DNA of 64,000 bases from Gloeothece verrucosa PCC 7822 (GCF_000147335.1 NC_014501.1:620001-684000); one strand, 5' to 3'. Numbered from the stretch's first letter, positions 1-8,650 are shown. Numbers and translations: made by a program. The notes: generated from the sequence alone by a model not told the origin.

Positions 1-146
1 TACCTATCTTTGTTGAACAAGCTTACAAAAATTATCTCACTGAAGCGGCGTTTAGTGCTGCGGCTGTTCTCGCTTTATTAGGGTTAGTGACGCTAGTTCT
101 CAAAGAAATTTTAGAACGGAAAACTGCCCGACGAGGAAGCCATTAA
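1..146 (+). CDS. cysW: sulfate ABC transporter permease CysW, C-terminal end (partial)
   Basis: Only the last 47 codons are in the window, read in frame from base 3 and ending at TAA 144-146. The peptide has a hydrophobic helix (AAVLALLGLVTLVLKEI) and a basic cytoplasmic tail, as at the C-terminus of inner-membrane permeases of the sulfate/thiosulfate importer. The identification rests mainly on position: cysA starts 56 bases downstream on the same strand, and cysT-cysW-cysA is the usual cyanobacterial order. The sequence alone would not separate CysW from CysT or another permease. Confidence 0.7.
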   Translation, partial: PIFVEQAYKNYLTEAAFSAAAVLALLGLVTLVLKEILERKTARRGSH

Positions 147-202
147 TAGTTAACTAATGACCACTGTCCCTGTAATTTATATTAGTTAGGAGATCAATTA
201 AC

Positions 203-1261
203 ATGAGTATTATTGTTCGTCAAGTATCAAAAAAATTTGGGAGCTTTCAGGCTTTAGAGCAAATCAACTTAGAAGTTAAAAAAGGTTCATTAGTTGCTCT
301 TTTAGGCCCATCTGGCTCGGGGAAATCCACTCTTTTAAGAGCCATCGCCGGTTTAGAAAAACCTGATAGCGGTTCCATCATTATCAATGGACGAGATACC
401 ACTAATTTAGATATCAGACAGCGCAATATCGGTTTTGTGTTTCAACATTATGCGCTCTTCAAACATTTAACCGTTCGCCAGAATATCGCCTTTGGTTTAG
501 AAATTCGTAAACATGGACGCAAAGGAATTAAAGACAAAGTAGAAGAGTTACTCGGTTTAATTCAATTACAGGGGTTAGGTGAGCGCTATCCGGCTCAACT
601 TTCAGGGGGACAACGACAACGGGTAGCCCTAGCTAGAGCTTTAGCGGTACAACCCGAAGTATTATTATTAGATGAACCCTTTGGTGCTTTAGATGCCAAA
701 GTCCGTAAAGAATTACGAGCCTGGGTAAGACGCTTACATGATGAAGTTCACCTAACCAGCGTATTTGTCACTCATGATCAAGAAGAAGCGATGGAAGTTG
801 CCGACGAAATTGTGGTAATGAACCAAGGACGAATTGAACAAGTCGGTACGGCTGATGAAATCTATGATCATCCCGCTACTCCTTTTGTGATGAGTTTTGT
901 CGGCGATGTGAATGTTTTACCGAGTCATTCTAATTTTATGGATCTATTCCCGGATCAGTTCCATAAATCAGTAAATCATTCTTCACCCTTACAAGTCTAT
1001 GTTCGTCCTCATGAATTAGACATCAATACTATTCAACAGCCAAACAATATATCAGCGAAAGTTAAACGGATTACCCATCTGGGGCGAGAGATTCAGGTAG
1101 AATTAGAATTAGCTGAAAATATGGAAATTTTGGCTAATATCACTCGTGAACAAATGGATTCACTTCAATTAAGATTACAGCAAGAGGTTTTTGTTAAATC
1201 TCGCAAGGCTAAATTGTTTCCCGTGTCTAATAATTTGGAATTACAATTAGCCGCAAGATAG
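203..1261 (+). CDS. cysA: sulfate/thiosulfate ABC transporter ATP-binding protein CysA
   Basis: This is the cytoplasmic ATPase that powers sulfate import through CysT/CysW. Walker A is GPSGSGKST (residues 35-43), the ABC signature LSGGQ is at 133-137, Walker B LLLDEP ends with the catalytic Glu158, and the H-loop His is at 191. After about residue 240 comes a TOBE-like regulatory domain, as in other CysA and molybdate/maltose-type ATPases. The 352-aa length is normal for the family. The start is supported by AGGAG at 188-192. A cysW end lies directly upstream and a strong hairpin terminator follows, so this is the last gene of the operon. An ATPase for another oxyanion is possible but less likely. 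Confidence 0.92.
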   Translation: MSIIVRQVSKKFGSFQALEQINLEVKKGSLVALLGPSGSGKSTLLRAIAGLEKPDSGSIIINGRDTTNLDIRQRNIGFVFQHYALFKHLTVRQNIAFGLEIRKHGRKGIKDKVEELLGLIQLQGLGERYPAQLSGGQRQRVALARALAVQPEVLLLDEPFGALDAKVRKELRAWVRRLHDEVHLTSVFVTHDQEEAMEVADEIVVMNQGRIEQVGTADEIYDHPATPFVMSFVGDVNVLPSHSNFMDLFPDQFHKSVNHSSPLQVYVRPHELDINTIQQPNNISAKVKRITHLGREIQVELELAENMEILANITREQMDSLQLRLQQEVFVKSRKAKLFPVSNNLELQLAAR

Positions 1262-1303
1262 CAAACAACGTCTGGAGACTACATTAGAGAACAAGATGCC
1301 GCG

Positions 1304-1329
1304 AGGTGGGGAATTTCCCACCTTTTTTT
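1304..1329 (+). terminator. intrinsic terminator of the cys operon
   Basis: A perfect 7-bp stem (AGGTGGG at 1304-1310 with CCCACCT at 1317-1323) closes a 6-base loop and is followed by a T run. It lies 43 bases after the cysA stop and ends the operon before the next gene on the same strand. Confidence 0.9.
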
Positions 1330-1396
1330 GCTTTTTTGTGTTTGAGAAACCTAATTTTTGGGGAACACTAAAATAGAAGCTTAATCACGTAAAACT

Positions 1397-3004
1397 ATGA
1401 CTAGATGGCATTGGCTAGAATTAGCAGAACCGATTTCCTTGGTGGGAACTGTAGCAGGTTCAATTGTAGCGACTGTTTCCGGACAGGTGGTATATGCAGT
1501 CACACCTCTAGCGTTGACTGTTTCTGTTAACTGGGTTAACCGACATAGACTGCAACAACTACAGAGTCAACAGTTACAACAGTACAGTGTTAATGCTATC
1601 ACTGAAGTCGAACAAAAAACCCAAGCTGTACTGGTTGCTTGTGAAACTCAAATTAAAGCGCTGATAGAGCAACAATCTAGCATTTTATCGGGTTATTTCG
1701 AGAAAGAACAACCAGAAACCCTTACTCAAATTCGGCAACAGCTAGGCTTAATTACTGAATCTTTAAGCTTGTTATCCTCTGACGCTCATAAGCCATCAGA
1801 AACCCAATTTTATAATCTTCTTAGGGAGCAACTCTCTGAGATAGAATCACAAATCAATAACCAGGAAATCAGCGAAGCCTTAAAAGCTTTAGCCACTAAA
1901 CAGGAAGTCAATACTGTAAGTGTACAACTCACTAAAGCTATTCAGGAAGAAATAGCTAATTTTCCCGTCCCGATACAACCATTTGAGCCATCACTATTGA
2001 TGGAGCAGATAGAGAAATTAAATGCTGAAACAATTGGCGAAATACAGTTAACTTTTAGTAAATTACAAAAATTATCGGAAACGCTCAATCAAAATACTCA
2101 GAATTTAGAGCCGCTCAAATCTAATGAACTAACTGCATTGACTCTTAAACAAGAATTAGATAATGTTGCCGAGGTTTTTACTGAGCTTGTGGAAGATATC
2201 GTTAATAGATCGCTAACTTCTAATTTAAATGCTAATCTAGCTGATTCACTTAAAAATATTAATCATTATTTAGAAAATGATTATTTGAAAATTTTACTAG
2301 AAAATATTTCTCAAAGTATTGCTCCTATTATTGTTAATAAAATATCGGAATTTACTGAATTTATTACCTACAATAATTCTGGTTATCAGTATAAGTTAAT
2401 TTTTGATCGCAGTGAAGGTCGTCAAGTTTTGATAGAGGCTTTAAAACAGGCTAAAAAACAACTAATTTTAGTGTCTACTGGGCTGACTGAAAATTGTCTA
2501 AACACCCATCATTATGAAATTCGGGATTTATGTAAGCAATTTTTAGAGCAAGGAGGTGTTTTAAAACTTGGTTATGGTAAATTCAAACATATCAACCCCC
2601 AAAAGTTAGATAATGAAAAAATTTATGGAGGACTTAATTATTTTAAAAAATTAGCGGCTAATTATCCTAATCGTTGTCAAATTAAATTTTTAGGAACTCA
2701 TGAAAATTTTCTCGTTTGCGATGACAATTTTGCTATGTTAGGGAGTTATGAGTTTTTAACTTATGGGGATCAAAGCGAAGAACGAGAATTAGGATTAAAA
2801 ACTAATAATCAGAGACTGATTGAGCAGTTAATTAAACGATTTGAAAATGCCGCTAATCGTCAGAGTCATCAAAAAAATAATAAACTTTCCCTAGAGGGAG
2901 AATATCTCTTACCCTCTAATTCAGAGATTTTATCTGATAGCTGTCGATTCTGTGGCCGCCCTTCTATGCCGGGTCAGGATTTGTGTTTTAATTGTATGAG
3001 GTAA
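1397..3004 (+). CDS. membrane-anchored coiled-coil protein with PLD-like domain and zinc ribbon
   Basis: Not a named family to me. The N-terminus (residues 10-50) is a short membrane anchor with a characteristic ending (YAVTPLALTVSVNWVNR). A long Q/E-rich coiled coil runs to about residue 310. The C-terminal third resembles a single phospholipase D-like domain: ILVSTG begins a core strand, and H435-x-N437-x4-D442 stands where HxKx4D would be, so the catalytic Lys is replaced by Asn. The last 20 residues form a zinc ribbon (C516, C519, C530, C533). The same anchor and coiled-coil plan occurs in the protein at 53973-55031. No strong ribosome binding site is visible. It sits between the cys operon and the NACHT gene, and a role in envelope or conflict functions is only a guess. 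Confidence 0.6.
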   Translation: MTRWHWLELAEPISLVGTVAGSIVATVSGQVVYAVTPLALTVSVNWVNRHRLQQLQSQQLQQYSVNAITEVEQKTQAVLVACETQIKALIEQQSSILSGYFEKEQPETLTQIRQQLGLITESLSLLSSDAHKPSETQFYNLLREQLSEIESQINNQEISEALKALATKQEVNTVSVQLTKAIQEEIANFPVPIQPFEPSLLMEQIEKLNAETIGEIQLTFSKLQKLSETLNQNTQNLEPLKSNELTALTLKQELDNVAEVFTELVEDIVNRSLTSNLNANLADSLKNINHYLENDYLKILLENISQSIAPIIVNKISEFTEFITYNNSGYQYKLIFDRSEGRQVLIEALKQAKKQLILVSTGLTENCLNTHHYEIRDLCKQFLEQGGVLKLGYGKFKHINPQKLDNEKIYGGLNYFKKLAANYPNRCQIKFLGTHENFLVCDDNFAMLGSYEFLTYGDQSEERELGLKTNNQRLIEQLIKRFENAANRQSHQKNNKLSLEGEYLLPSNSEILSDSCRFCGRPSMPGQDLCFNCMR

Positions 3005-3045
3005 AATAGACCATTTTTCAATTGAATCTAAAATAATTTTTGTTC

Positions 3046-3078
3046 AATTGTAGAGTAGGAAATGTCGGCGATAATTTC
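3046..3078 (+). repeat. 33-bp direct repeat, left copy, flanking the NACHT locus
   Basis: The core GGAAATGTCGGCGATAA recurs at 8756-8772, and the flanking bases (AATTGT before, TTC after) also match, with about five mismatches over 33 bases. Together the two copies bracket the NACHT-FGE gene and its tnpB insertion. It is probably a dispersed genomic repeat rather than a target-site duplication. Confidence 0.5.
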
Positions 3079-3233
3079 TCATACTACAAGGAGTTTAAGC
3101 GAGTATTATTGAGAGCCATCCTAGGCTAACTATAGTTATTCCGTTATTAAAGTAAAAAAATACTGAAATAATCCCTCTAACTCAATCAATAGACCTAAAA
3201 TGAGAAAATAGTGAGCTTTGAGGGGGTGGGGAA

Positions 3234-6200
3234 ATGGAAAAAGTTGTCAGTGTGATGTTGGTTTTACTGAATGGCGTTTTAGCTTACCTCATTAACCAAC
3301 TGCCGGCAAAAGACGAGTTATTATCTTCAGATATTCCTAATTCCTTAATATTTTGGCTCACTGGGGCCTGTTTTGCCCTCATTATTTGGCTAACTTTAAA
3401 GGCTAATAGTTCATCATCTACAGGAACCACCACTAACGGAAATTGGTTAAGTAGTTTACTTCCTTTAATTGGTGCAGTTATTCTATTTGGATTACTAAAA
3501 TTTGCTCATCTACCTGAACAATTTAATCAGGGGTTATTTTATACTTCTCTAGGTTTATTTATTGTCGGTGTTTTTCTACCCGTATTAGTATTAGCACAGG
3601 GAATCTGGCCAACTAATCAAACTCTATTTTTACGGATTTCCTACTGGGTTTTAATGGGGGTTGGAGTTTTTGGAGTTCTTGGCTTTTCTTTTAAAGCTCA
3701 GTGGGGCTTGGTAATCCTCTGCTTGTTCGGCACAATAACTCTAATATTGTCGCCGATTTTGCAAAAGTTAATTAAAAATATACACCAGAGAGTCACGCCC
3801 TATTATCAAGCTTGGTTAGAAAATTTATTAGACAAAATAGCCAGTAAATTTGAATTTGGATTATGGGAAAAAATCTCATCATTTGAAAATAAATATTCTA
3901 AAAGTTTAATTGACAAATTAAGCAGTTATAAGGTAGAAGGCTTTCGGATTGGCTTACCGGTTTTAGAGTTAGAAGATGTTTTTATTTCTCTCCAAGTTGT
4001 CACCGAAATTCCCGATAAGGTTAGCGGCTCCATGATTCAGCCAAAAATAAATCATGAAAGTCATGAAATATGGAATTTTTTAGCCAAAATAAAAGATTTT
4101 GATGCTTATCGCTGTTTAGCTATTCTTGGCGCTCCTGGCTCAGGAAAAACCACTCTACTGAAATATTTAACTCTCACCTATGCCAAAAAGAACCATAAAA
4201 AATATAATGTACCAAAATTCACCCCTGTATTTTTATATTTGCGGGATTTGCGCCACCAAATTATCACCCAGCCACCTCCCAATTTAGCCGATTTAATTAA
4301 AGAACAAATAGAAAAGCTTCCCGCTTCTTCTCCTTTAATTCCCCCTAAGAATTGGATAGAAGAGGAATTAAAACAATCTTTGGTTATGTTAGATGGATTA
4401 GATGAAGTAGCCGATGAAACAGAACGAGACGCAGTGAGTCAATGGGTTAATTCTCAAATGAAAACCTACTCTAAAACTGCATTTATTATCACTTCTCGCC
4501 CTCATGGTTATACCTATTTAGAACAAGTGGGCACTGTTTTACAAGTGTTGCCTTTTAATATCCAACAGGTGAGGCAATTTATCAAGAGTTGGTATCTCCA
4601 CACAGAAATTAGAAGCCATGCTAAAGATAACCCGGCTGTTCGCCAAGACGCTCAACAAAATGCTGAGAAATTGATTGAAAAAATTATCTATAACCGAGCT
4701 ATTGCAGATATGGCGACCAATCCTTTATTAGTCACCATGATTGCAACAGTTCACTACTGTGGGAGTGCTTTACCGGGTAGAAGAGTAGAACTTTATGAAA
4801 AAATTTGCAGTCTTCTTTTAGGAGCTAGACAAGAAGCTAAAAAGATACAAAGACCCCTCACTGCCAAGCAAAATCAAGCGGTTTTACAGGTTTTAGCCTT
4901 GGCTTTGATGCAAAAGCAAAAAAGAACCTTTACCCTGTCTGAAGGAGAAGCAATTATTAAACAAGAACTGGCTCAAGTCGCCGGAAATCGTCTCACACCT
5001 CATGATTTTTTAGAAAAAGAAATTAAACGAATCAGTGGGCTATTAATAGAACGAGATTTAGGTAATTATGAATTTGTCCATTTAAGTTTTCAAGAATATT
5101 TAGCCGCCGTTCAGGTGAAAGACTTACAACAAGATACCCTGTTAACTGATAATATTCATGATCCTTGGTGGGCGGAAACCATTCGCCTTTATGCGGCTCA
5201 AGCTAATGCTACAACATTAATTGAAAAAGCTTTAGAAAATCACACCGTTGCTTCTCTGTGTTTAGCTTATGATTGCCGTAAAGAAGGGTTGAGAGTTAAA
5301 CCAACTGTTGGTCAAAGACTTGATGATATTTTAGAGAGAGGATTAGAATCAGATGACGCAATTATTGCCAAGCTTGCCGCAGAGGTTAAATTATCACGCC
5401 GGTTGAATAATTTATTGAAAATCAAGGAAACCTTAGCAATAGATACCGGTTATATTAGTCAGGCTGAGTATTTTATTTTTGCCCAAGTAAAACAAAACAA
5501 CACTTCTGGGGATTTTCAGCCGAGTCAAGCTAGACATCCCAAAACTGACATTAACTTAACAGATGCTTTAGCATTTTGTGCTTGGCTAACTGATAGGGCT
5601 TTAGCCAGTCAAACCCCAGTTTATTATAGGCTACCCACGATTAACGAGTGTCAATCCTATCCTCCGAAAGGACAGATAAGCTTGAATAGTTGGACGGTAG
5701 GAAATCCCTTGACCTCTCCCCCAACCCCTCTCCTACAAGGAGAGGGGAGCAATTCTTTGCCTCAAGTTTTAGAGTATGGTATTCGAGTTGTTGAGGCACA
5801 ACTGCCTTCTGAATACGTTATCCTGGCTGGTTACCTTGCAACCAGTGATTGGCAAAAAGCAGACCGTGAAACTACTGCTATCCTGCGTCAGGCTACTAAT
5901 GATGGGGTACTTGATGCGGCGGCTTTGGCTAACCTCCCCCGTGAAACCCTATGTATTCTTGATTTCCTCTGGTTGTCCTATTCTGGAGGGCGCTTTGGTA
6001 TCGGAATACAACTTAGCATTTGGAAAATTTTGAAAGGAAAACCACTTCCCAAATACTTTCCCCGTAATTTCTATTCACAAAACCCAAACAGTAGGACAAA
6101 TATGTTTTCAGCCCTAGATGAGCTATTTGTTAAGTGTCGTATTGAGCGATCACTGCTAAGATTTAACTTTGAGATTGTTACAGTCAACCGTCCTGGAAAC

Positions 6201-6599
6201 ATAACTCAACAGCAAACAGGACAAGCTTGTTACTTCATTGAAGATTTAGGTCAAAACACTTTCCTTGAGATGGTTGACATTCCTGGGGGAACATTTATGA
6301 TGGGGTCATCGGATAATGACAACGAAAAACCCCAACATCAAGTTACCGTATCTCCCTTTTTTATGAGTAAATATCCCATCACTCAGCAACAGTGGAAAGC
6401 GGTTGCATCTCTACCGAAAGTTAAACGTGAACTACATTTAGATCCCTCCTACTTTAAAGGAGATAATCGGCCAGTAGAAAAGATATCCTGGTTAGATGCA
6501 GTGGAATTTTGTCAACGATTATCGAGCAAAACCGGACGAGACTATCAACTCCCCTCAGAAGCTCAATGGGAATATGCTTTTGACATCTCCGTTGCTTAA
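3234..6599 (+). CDS. membrane NACHT ATPase with FGE-sulfatase domain, 5' part interrupted by tnpB element
   Basis: Residues 1-180 contain about five transmembrane helices. The NACHT NTPase module follows, with Walker A GAPGSGKTT at 299-307, Walker B LVMLDGLDEV near 382-392 and the sensor-like IITSRPHGY. A helical region follows, then from about residue 1010 an FGE-sulfatase fold begins (VDIPGGTFMMGSS, QLPSEAQWEYA). True host sequence ends at 6579. The last few codons to the stop at 6597-6599 belong to the inserted element. Joining 6579 to 8247 restores EYACRAGT in frame and gives a protein of 1,249 residues. Membrane NACHT proteins with a C-terminal sensing domain are plausible immune or conflict receptors, which is inference here. 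A palindromic repeat is inserted in frame at 5725-5747. The start is supported by a GGGGG-rich ribosome binding site just upstream. Confidence 0.85.
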   Translation: MEKVVSVMLVLLNGVLAYLINQLPAKDELLSSDIPNSLIFWLTGACFALIIWLTLKANSSSSTGTTTNGNWLSSLLPLIGAVILFGLLKFAHLPEQFNQGLFYTSLGLFIVGVFLPVLVLAQGIWPTNQTLFLRISYWVLMGVGVFGVLGFSFKAQWGLVILCLFGTITLILSPILQKLIKNIHQRVTPYYQAWLENLLDKIASKFEFGLWEKISSFENKYSKSLIDKLSSYKVEGFRIGLPVLELEDVFISLQVVTEIPDKVSGSMIQPKINHESHEIWNFLAKIKDFDAYRCLAILGAPGSGKTTLLKYLTLTYAKKNHKKYNVPKFTPVFLYLRDLRHQIITQPPPNLADLIKEQIEKLPASSPLIPPKNWIEEELKQSLVMLDGLDEVADETERDAVSQWVNSQMKTYSKTAFIITSRPHGYTYLEQVGTVLQVLPFNIQQVRQFIKSWYLHTEIRSHAKDNPAVRQDAQQNAEKLIEKIIYNRAIADMATNPLLVTMIATVHYCGSALPGRRVELYEKICSLLLGARQEAKKIQRPLTAKQNQAVLQVLALALMQKQKRTFTLSEGEAIIKQELAQVAGNRLTPHDFLEKEIKRISGLLIERDLGNYEFVHLSFQEYLAAVQVKDLQQDTLLTDNIHDPWWAETIRLYAAQANATTLIEKALENHTVASLCLAYDCRKEGLRVKPTVGQRLDDILERGLESDDAIIAKLAAEVKLSRRLNNLLKIKETLAIDTGYISQAEYFIFAQVKQNNTSGDFQPSQARHPKTDINLTDALAFCAWLTDRALASQTPVYYRLPTINECQSYPPKGQISLNSWTVGNPLTSPPTPLLQGEGSNSLPQVLEYGIRVVEAQLPSEYVILAGYLATSDWQKADRETTAILRQATNDGVLDAAALANLPRETLCILDFLWLSYSGGRFGIGIQLSIWKILKGKPLPKYFPRNFYSQNPNSRTNMFSALDELFVKCRIERSLLRFNFEIVTVNRPGNITQQQTGQACYFIEDLGQNTFLEMVDIPGGTFMMGSSDNDNEKPQHQVTVSPFFMSKYPITQQQWKAVASLPKVKRELHLDPSYFKGDNRPVEKISWLDAVEFCQRLSSKTGRDYQLPSEAQWEYAFDISVA
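5725..5747. repeat. REP-like palindrome inside the NACHT reading frame
   Basis: A perfect 10-bp inverted repeat (CCCCTCTCCT with AGGAGAGGGG, loop ACA) lies within the coding sequence and is translated as part of PLTSPPTPLLQGEG. From general knowledge, this sequence and its translation recur in many cyanobacterial genomes as an intergenic repeat. Here it has become a linker between the helical region and the segment preceding the FGE domain, without breaking the frame. Confidence 0.75.
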
Positions 6600-6700
6600 A
6601 AGACAACGGATTCTAAGCTGAGATTGCTACGGCGGTTTAAAACGCGCCTCCGCAATCGGTCTTACGATATAATTTTTTCATGTCTGTGAATAAATCGTAC
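6580..6700 (-). ncRNA. predicted omega (right-end) RNA of the tnpB element
   Basis: TnpB nucleases use a guide RNA transcribed from the 3' end of tnpB through the element's right end. Here the scaffold would be the end of tnpB plus 6636 down to 6580, including the CCGTTG/CAACGG hairpin. The guide would read into the flanking host DNA (AAGCATATTCCC). This is placed by family knowledge, and the 5' boundary is a guess. Confidence 0.4.
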
Positions 6701-8004
6701 CGTTTTGGGAGTGCCAAAGCTCCCCTAGTGACCTTGGCTAAATCTAGGTTTAGCTGTGTCATTACCTTTTTTAAAATATTAGCTGAACCGTTACAGTCAC
6801 TATTAATTAATAGCCCATTTTTTGTACGATACAGCCCTCTTTTTATTCTTTTTCCTGAAAATTTGTACTGACTGGGTTTTTCACCATGTCTAGGCACTAA
6901 ATCATTATCAAGAAAACTTGCTTTAGAAGAGTACGCTTCTTCAGTTTCAGTAAAAATTATCCCATAATAATCGCATAACTCCTTAATTCTATTCTTAAGT
7001 CTGGCTGTGGGAATTTGGACAAATTCTTGGTTGTTCTTTTTGCCTATATTAATTTCGTTTTTACTCCCAGTGTTCCAACCAAAAACAATATTGCCTATTG
7101 TATGTTTAAGACAGTAATTAATTACAAATTTCGCTGCTTTATTAATAACGTCTCTCATTTGGTTATTCCTTTTTTCTGTTACGCTATCTAGCACTTTATC
7201 CCAATATTTAGCCGGGTTACCTTTTTTAAGCTTGGCTACTTTACGATGATAATTTTGATTGATAGATTTAATTTTTCTGCCATCAATGATAAAACTTTTT
7301 CCTTTATTTGACAAGCAAGTTAACCAATTTGTTAGACCTGGGTCAATTCCTAATGCTAGAGAATAATCAAGTTGTATAGAGGGGGGTTCTTCAACTTTGT
7401 AAACATACTCTACATATAAACTTTGATTTTTAGGAATGATCCTTACTTCGGCTATTTGTTCTATTGTTATTCCAGTGCAGCCGTTTATCCAAATTTCTGT
7501 TAATCCCAAATCCGTTTTTATATCGTTATTTAATTCACAACTAATAGGAAGTTTGCACTTACCTGTTTCAAGATTGAAAGATATAGCTTGAGCCGGATAA
7601 GTAATAGGTGCTAAACCTCCTTTTTTCCTGTAATTGGGGACTTTGGGCTTATCTACTTCTCCCTTCCAATAAGCTTTTAGAAGACCGTTATAACTATTAC
7701 AGGATTCTACTACCGTTTTTAATGTTTGTTGGGCACATTGTCCTCCTAAAATCTTGTAACTAAGTTCATCCTTCATTAATTTACATAACTCCGCATAAGT
7801 TATCTTAAGGAATCTATCTCTACGTCCACATCTATAAAACCCTTCTCGGTCAAAGTAACATTTAGTCTCACAAGATTCAAAATGTCTTTGGCGGATTAGA
7901 TAAAGAGAAGAGTTGATTAGGTTGTTAGACTGCTGACATAAATAAGTCAAATGTGCTTTAACGGCATCTGATACTTTTAATTTAACCGGTTTTGTCCCAT
8001 ACAT
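6637..8004 (-). CDS. tnpB: TnpB, RNA-guided nuclease of IS200/IS605-type transposon
   Basis: OrfB-type protein of 455 residues. The RuvC-like catalytic residues are visible: Asp221 in LGIDPGLTNW, the Glu in TETEEAYSSKAS (355/356) and Asp403 in NSDCNGSANI. The usual CxxC zinc ribbon between the second and third motifs is absent (no cysteine between residues 357 and 400), as in some cyanobacterial TnpB lineages with EAYxSKAS. TnpB is known to cut the donor site left after excision and so promote retention of the element. It starts at ATG 8004 with GAGGTAG-like sequence upstream on the minus strand. The frame is intact over its full length, so it is probably functional. Confidence 0.92.
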   Translation of the reverse strand: MYGTKPVKLKVSDAVKAHLTYLCQQSNNLINSSLYLIRQRHFESCETKCYFDREGFYRCGRRDRFLKITYAELCKLMKDELSYKILGGQCAQQTLKTVVESCNSYNGLLKAYWKGEVDKPKVPNYRKKGGLAPITYPAQAISFNLETGKCKLPISCELNNDIKTDLGLTEIWINGCTGITIEQIAEVRIIPKNQSLYVEYVYKVEEPPSIQLDYSLALGIDPGLTNWLTCLSNKGKSFIIDGRKIKSINQNYHRKVAKLKKGNPAKYWDKVLDSVTEKRNNQMRDVINKAAKFVINYCLKHTIGNIVFGWNTGSKNEINIGKKNNQEFVQIPTARLKNRIKELCDYYGIIFTETEEAYSSKASFLDNDLVPRHGEKPSQYKFSGKRIKRGLYRTKNGLLINSDCNGSANILKKVMTQLNLDLAKVTRGALALPKRYDLFTDMKKLYRKTDCGGAF

Positions 8005-8246
8005 TAGTTGACTACCTCCTCATTATTTAGGATACTAAAATATAGCTATTTTGGTCAAAAAAGTTAACAAAATTTATTCAATTTTTGAGAAATAAAAAAA
8101 CTAAGATTAGGAGATAAATTGACTATCATCTATTAACTAATAAACACAACGGGATAAATCCCGTCGCGTCGGGTTTCATCCGTTGCTTGAAAGCTTGCCC
8201 TGAGCGAGCGAAGGGACAACGGCTCTCACCCTCCCGTATTATTTTG

Positions 8247-8650
8247 GTAGAGCAGGGACAACTACACCCTTTTACTTTGGGGAAACTTTAACAGATCAGT
8301 TAGCTAACTATAATGCTCAACAGACTTATGCCGACGAACCACAAGGACAGTATAGACAAGAAACAACCTCAGTAGGACAATTTTCCCCTAATGCCTTTGG
8401 CTTGTATGATATGCACGGGAATGTCTGGGAATGGTGCGCTGATGATAGGCATAACGACTATAAAAATGCCCCTAATGATGGAAGTCCTTGGCTTAATAAA
8501 AATGATAATCGTTCTCGAAAAATAATTCGCGGCGGTTCTTGGTACGACCTCCCGAATAACTGCCGTAGTGCCAACCGCTTCAACGGCAACACCGACTACG
8601 ACGACGATAATATTGGTTTTCGGGTAGTGTTAGGTGTGCCCAGGACTTAA
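8247..8650 (+). pseudogene. 3' part of the interrupted NACHT-FGE gene (C-terminal FGE-sulfatase/CLec domain)
   Basis: This is the continuation of the gene that starts at 3234. Bases 8247-8248 complete the Cys1116 codon and residues 1117-1249 follow to TAA 8648-8650. Family motifs are GLYDMHGNVWEWCADD, IIRGGSW and the terminal IGFRVV. It has lost its promoter and start because of the tnpB element and could be expressed only from an internal ATG (for example 8402) or after excision. The tail from Tyr1215 to Asn1237 has an unusual run of C-ending codons and fits a DGR variable region. Confidence 0.85.
8543..8611 (+). other. candidate DGR variable region in FGE/CLec domain
   Basis: Between the invariant RGGSW and IGFRVV lies a conserved core (PNNCRSANR, 8552-8578) flanked by variable codons TAC GAC CTC before it and TTC AAC GGC AAC ACC GAC TAC GAC GAC GAT AAT after it. 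All 14 flanking codons are NN-pyrimidine and 12 end in C, although the surrounding gene prefers T/A-ending codons. This is the pattern left when AAC codons of a template repeat are copied with adenine-specific errors. No reverse transcriptase or template repeat is visible in the window, so the source would be elsewhere in the genome. Confidence 0.6.

Larger units (their letters stand above)
6580..8246 (-). mobile_element. IS200/IS605-family element carrying only tnpB
   Basis: The borders are set by reconstructing the host gene: removing 6580-8246 joins GAATATGCTT to GTAGAGCAGGG and restores the conserved EYACRAGT of FGE domains. Read on the minus strand, the host base pattern before the element is CTCTAC and the element ends in GTCAA, close to the TTAC target and TCAA end of IS608. 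There is no target-site duplication. Each end has a subterminal hairpin with the same arms, CCGTTG and CAACGG (6589-6594/6604-6609 and 8180-8185/8217-8222), as expected for single-strand transposition. No tnpA is present, so the element would need a transposase supplied in trans. Confidence 0.85.

Noticed and set aside
6680..6871. Plus-strand 63-aa frame inside tnpB
   Set aside because: It is the reverse-strand shadow of the conserved TnpB C-terminal coding sequence and has no homology or start signal of its own.
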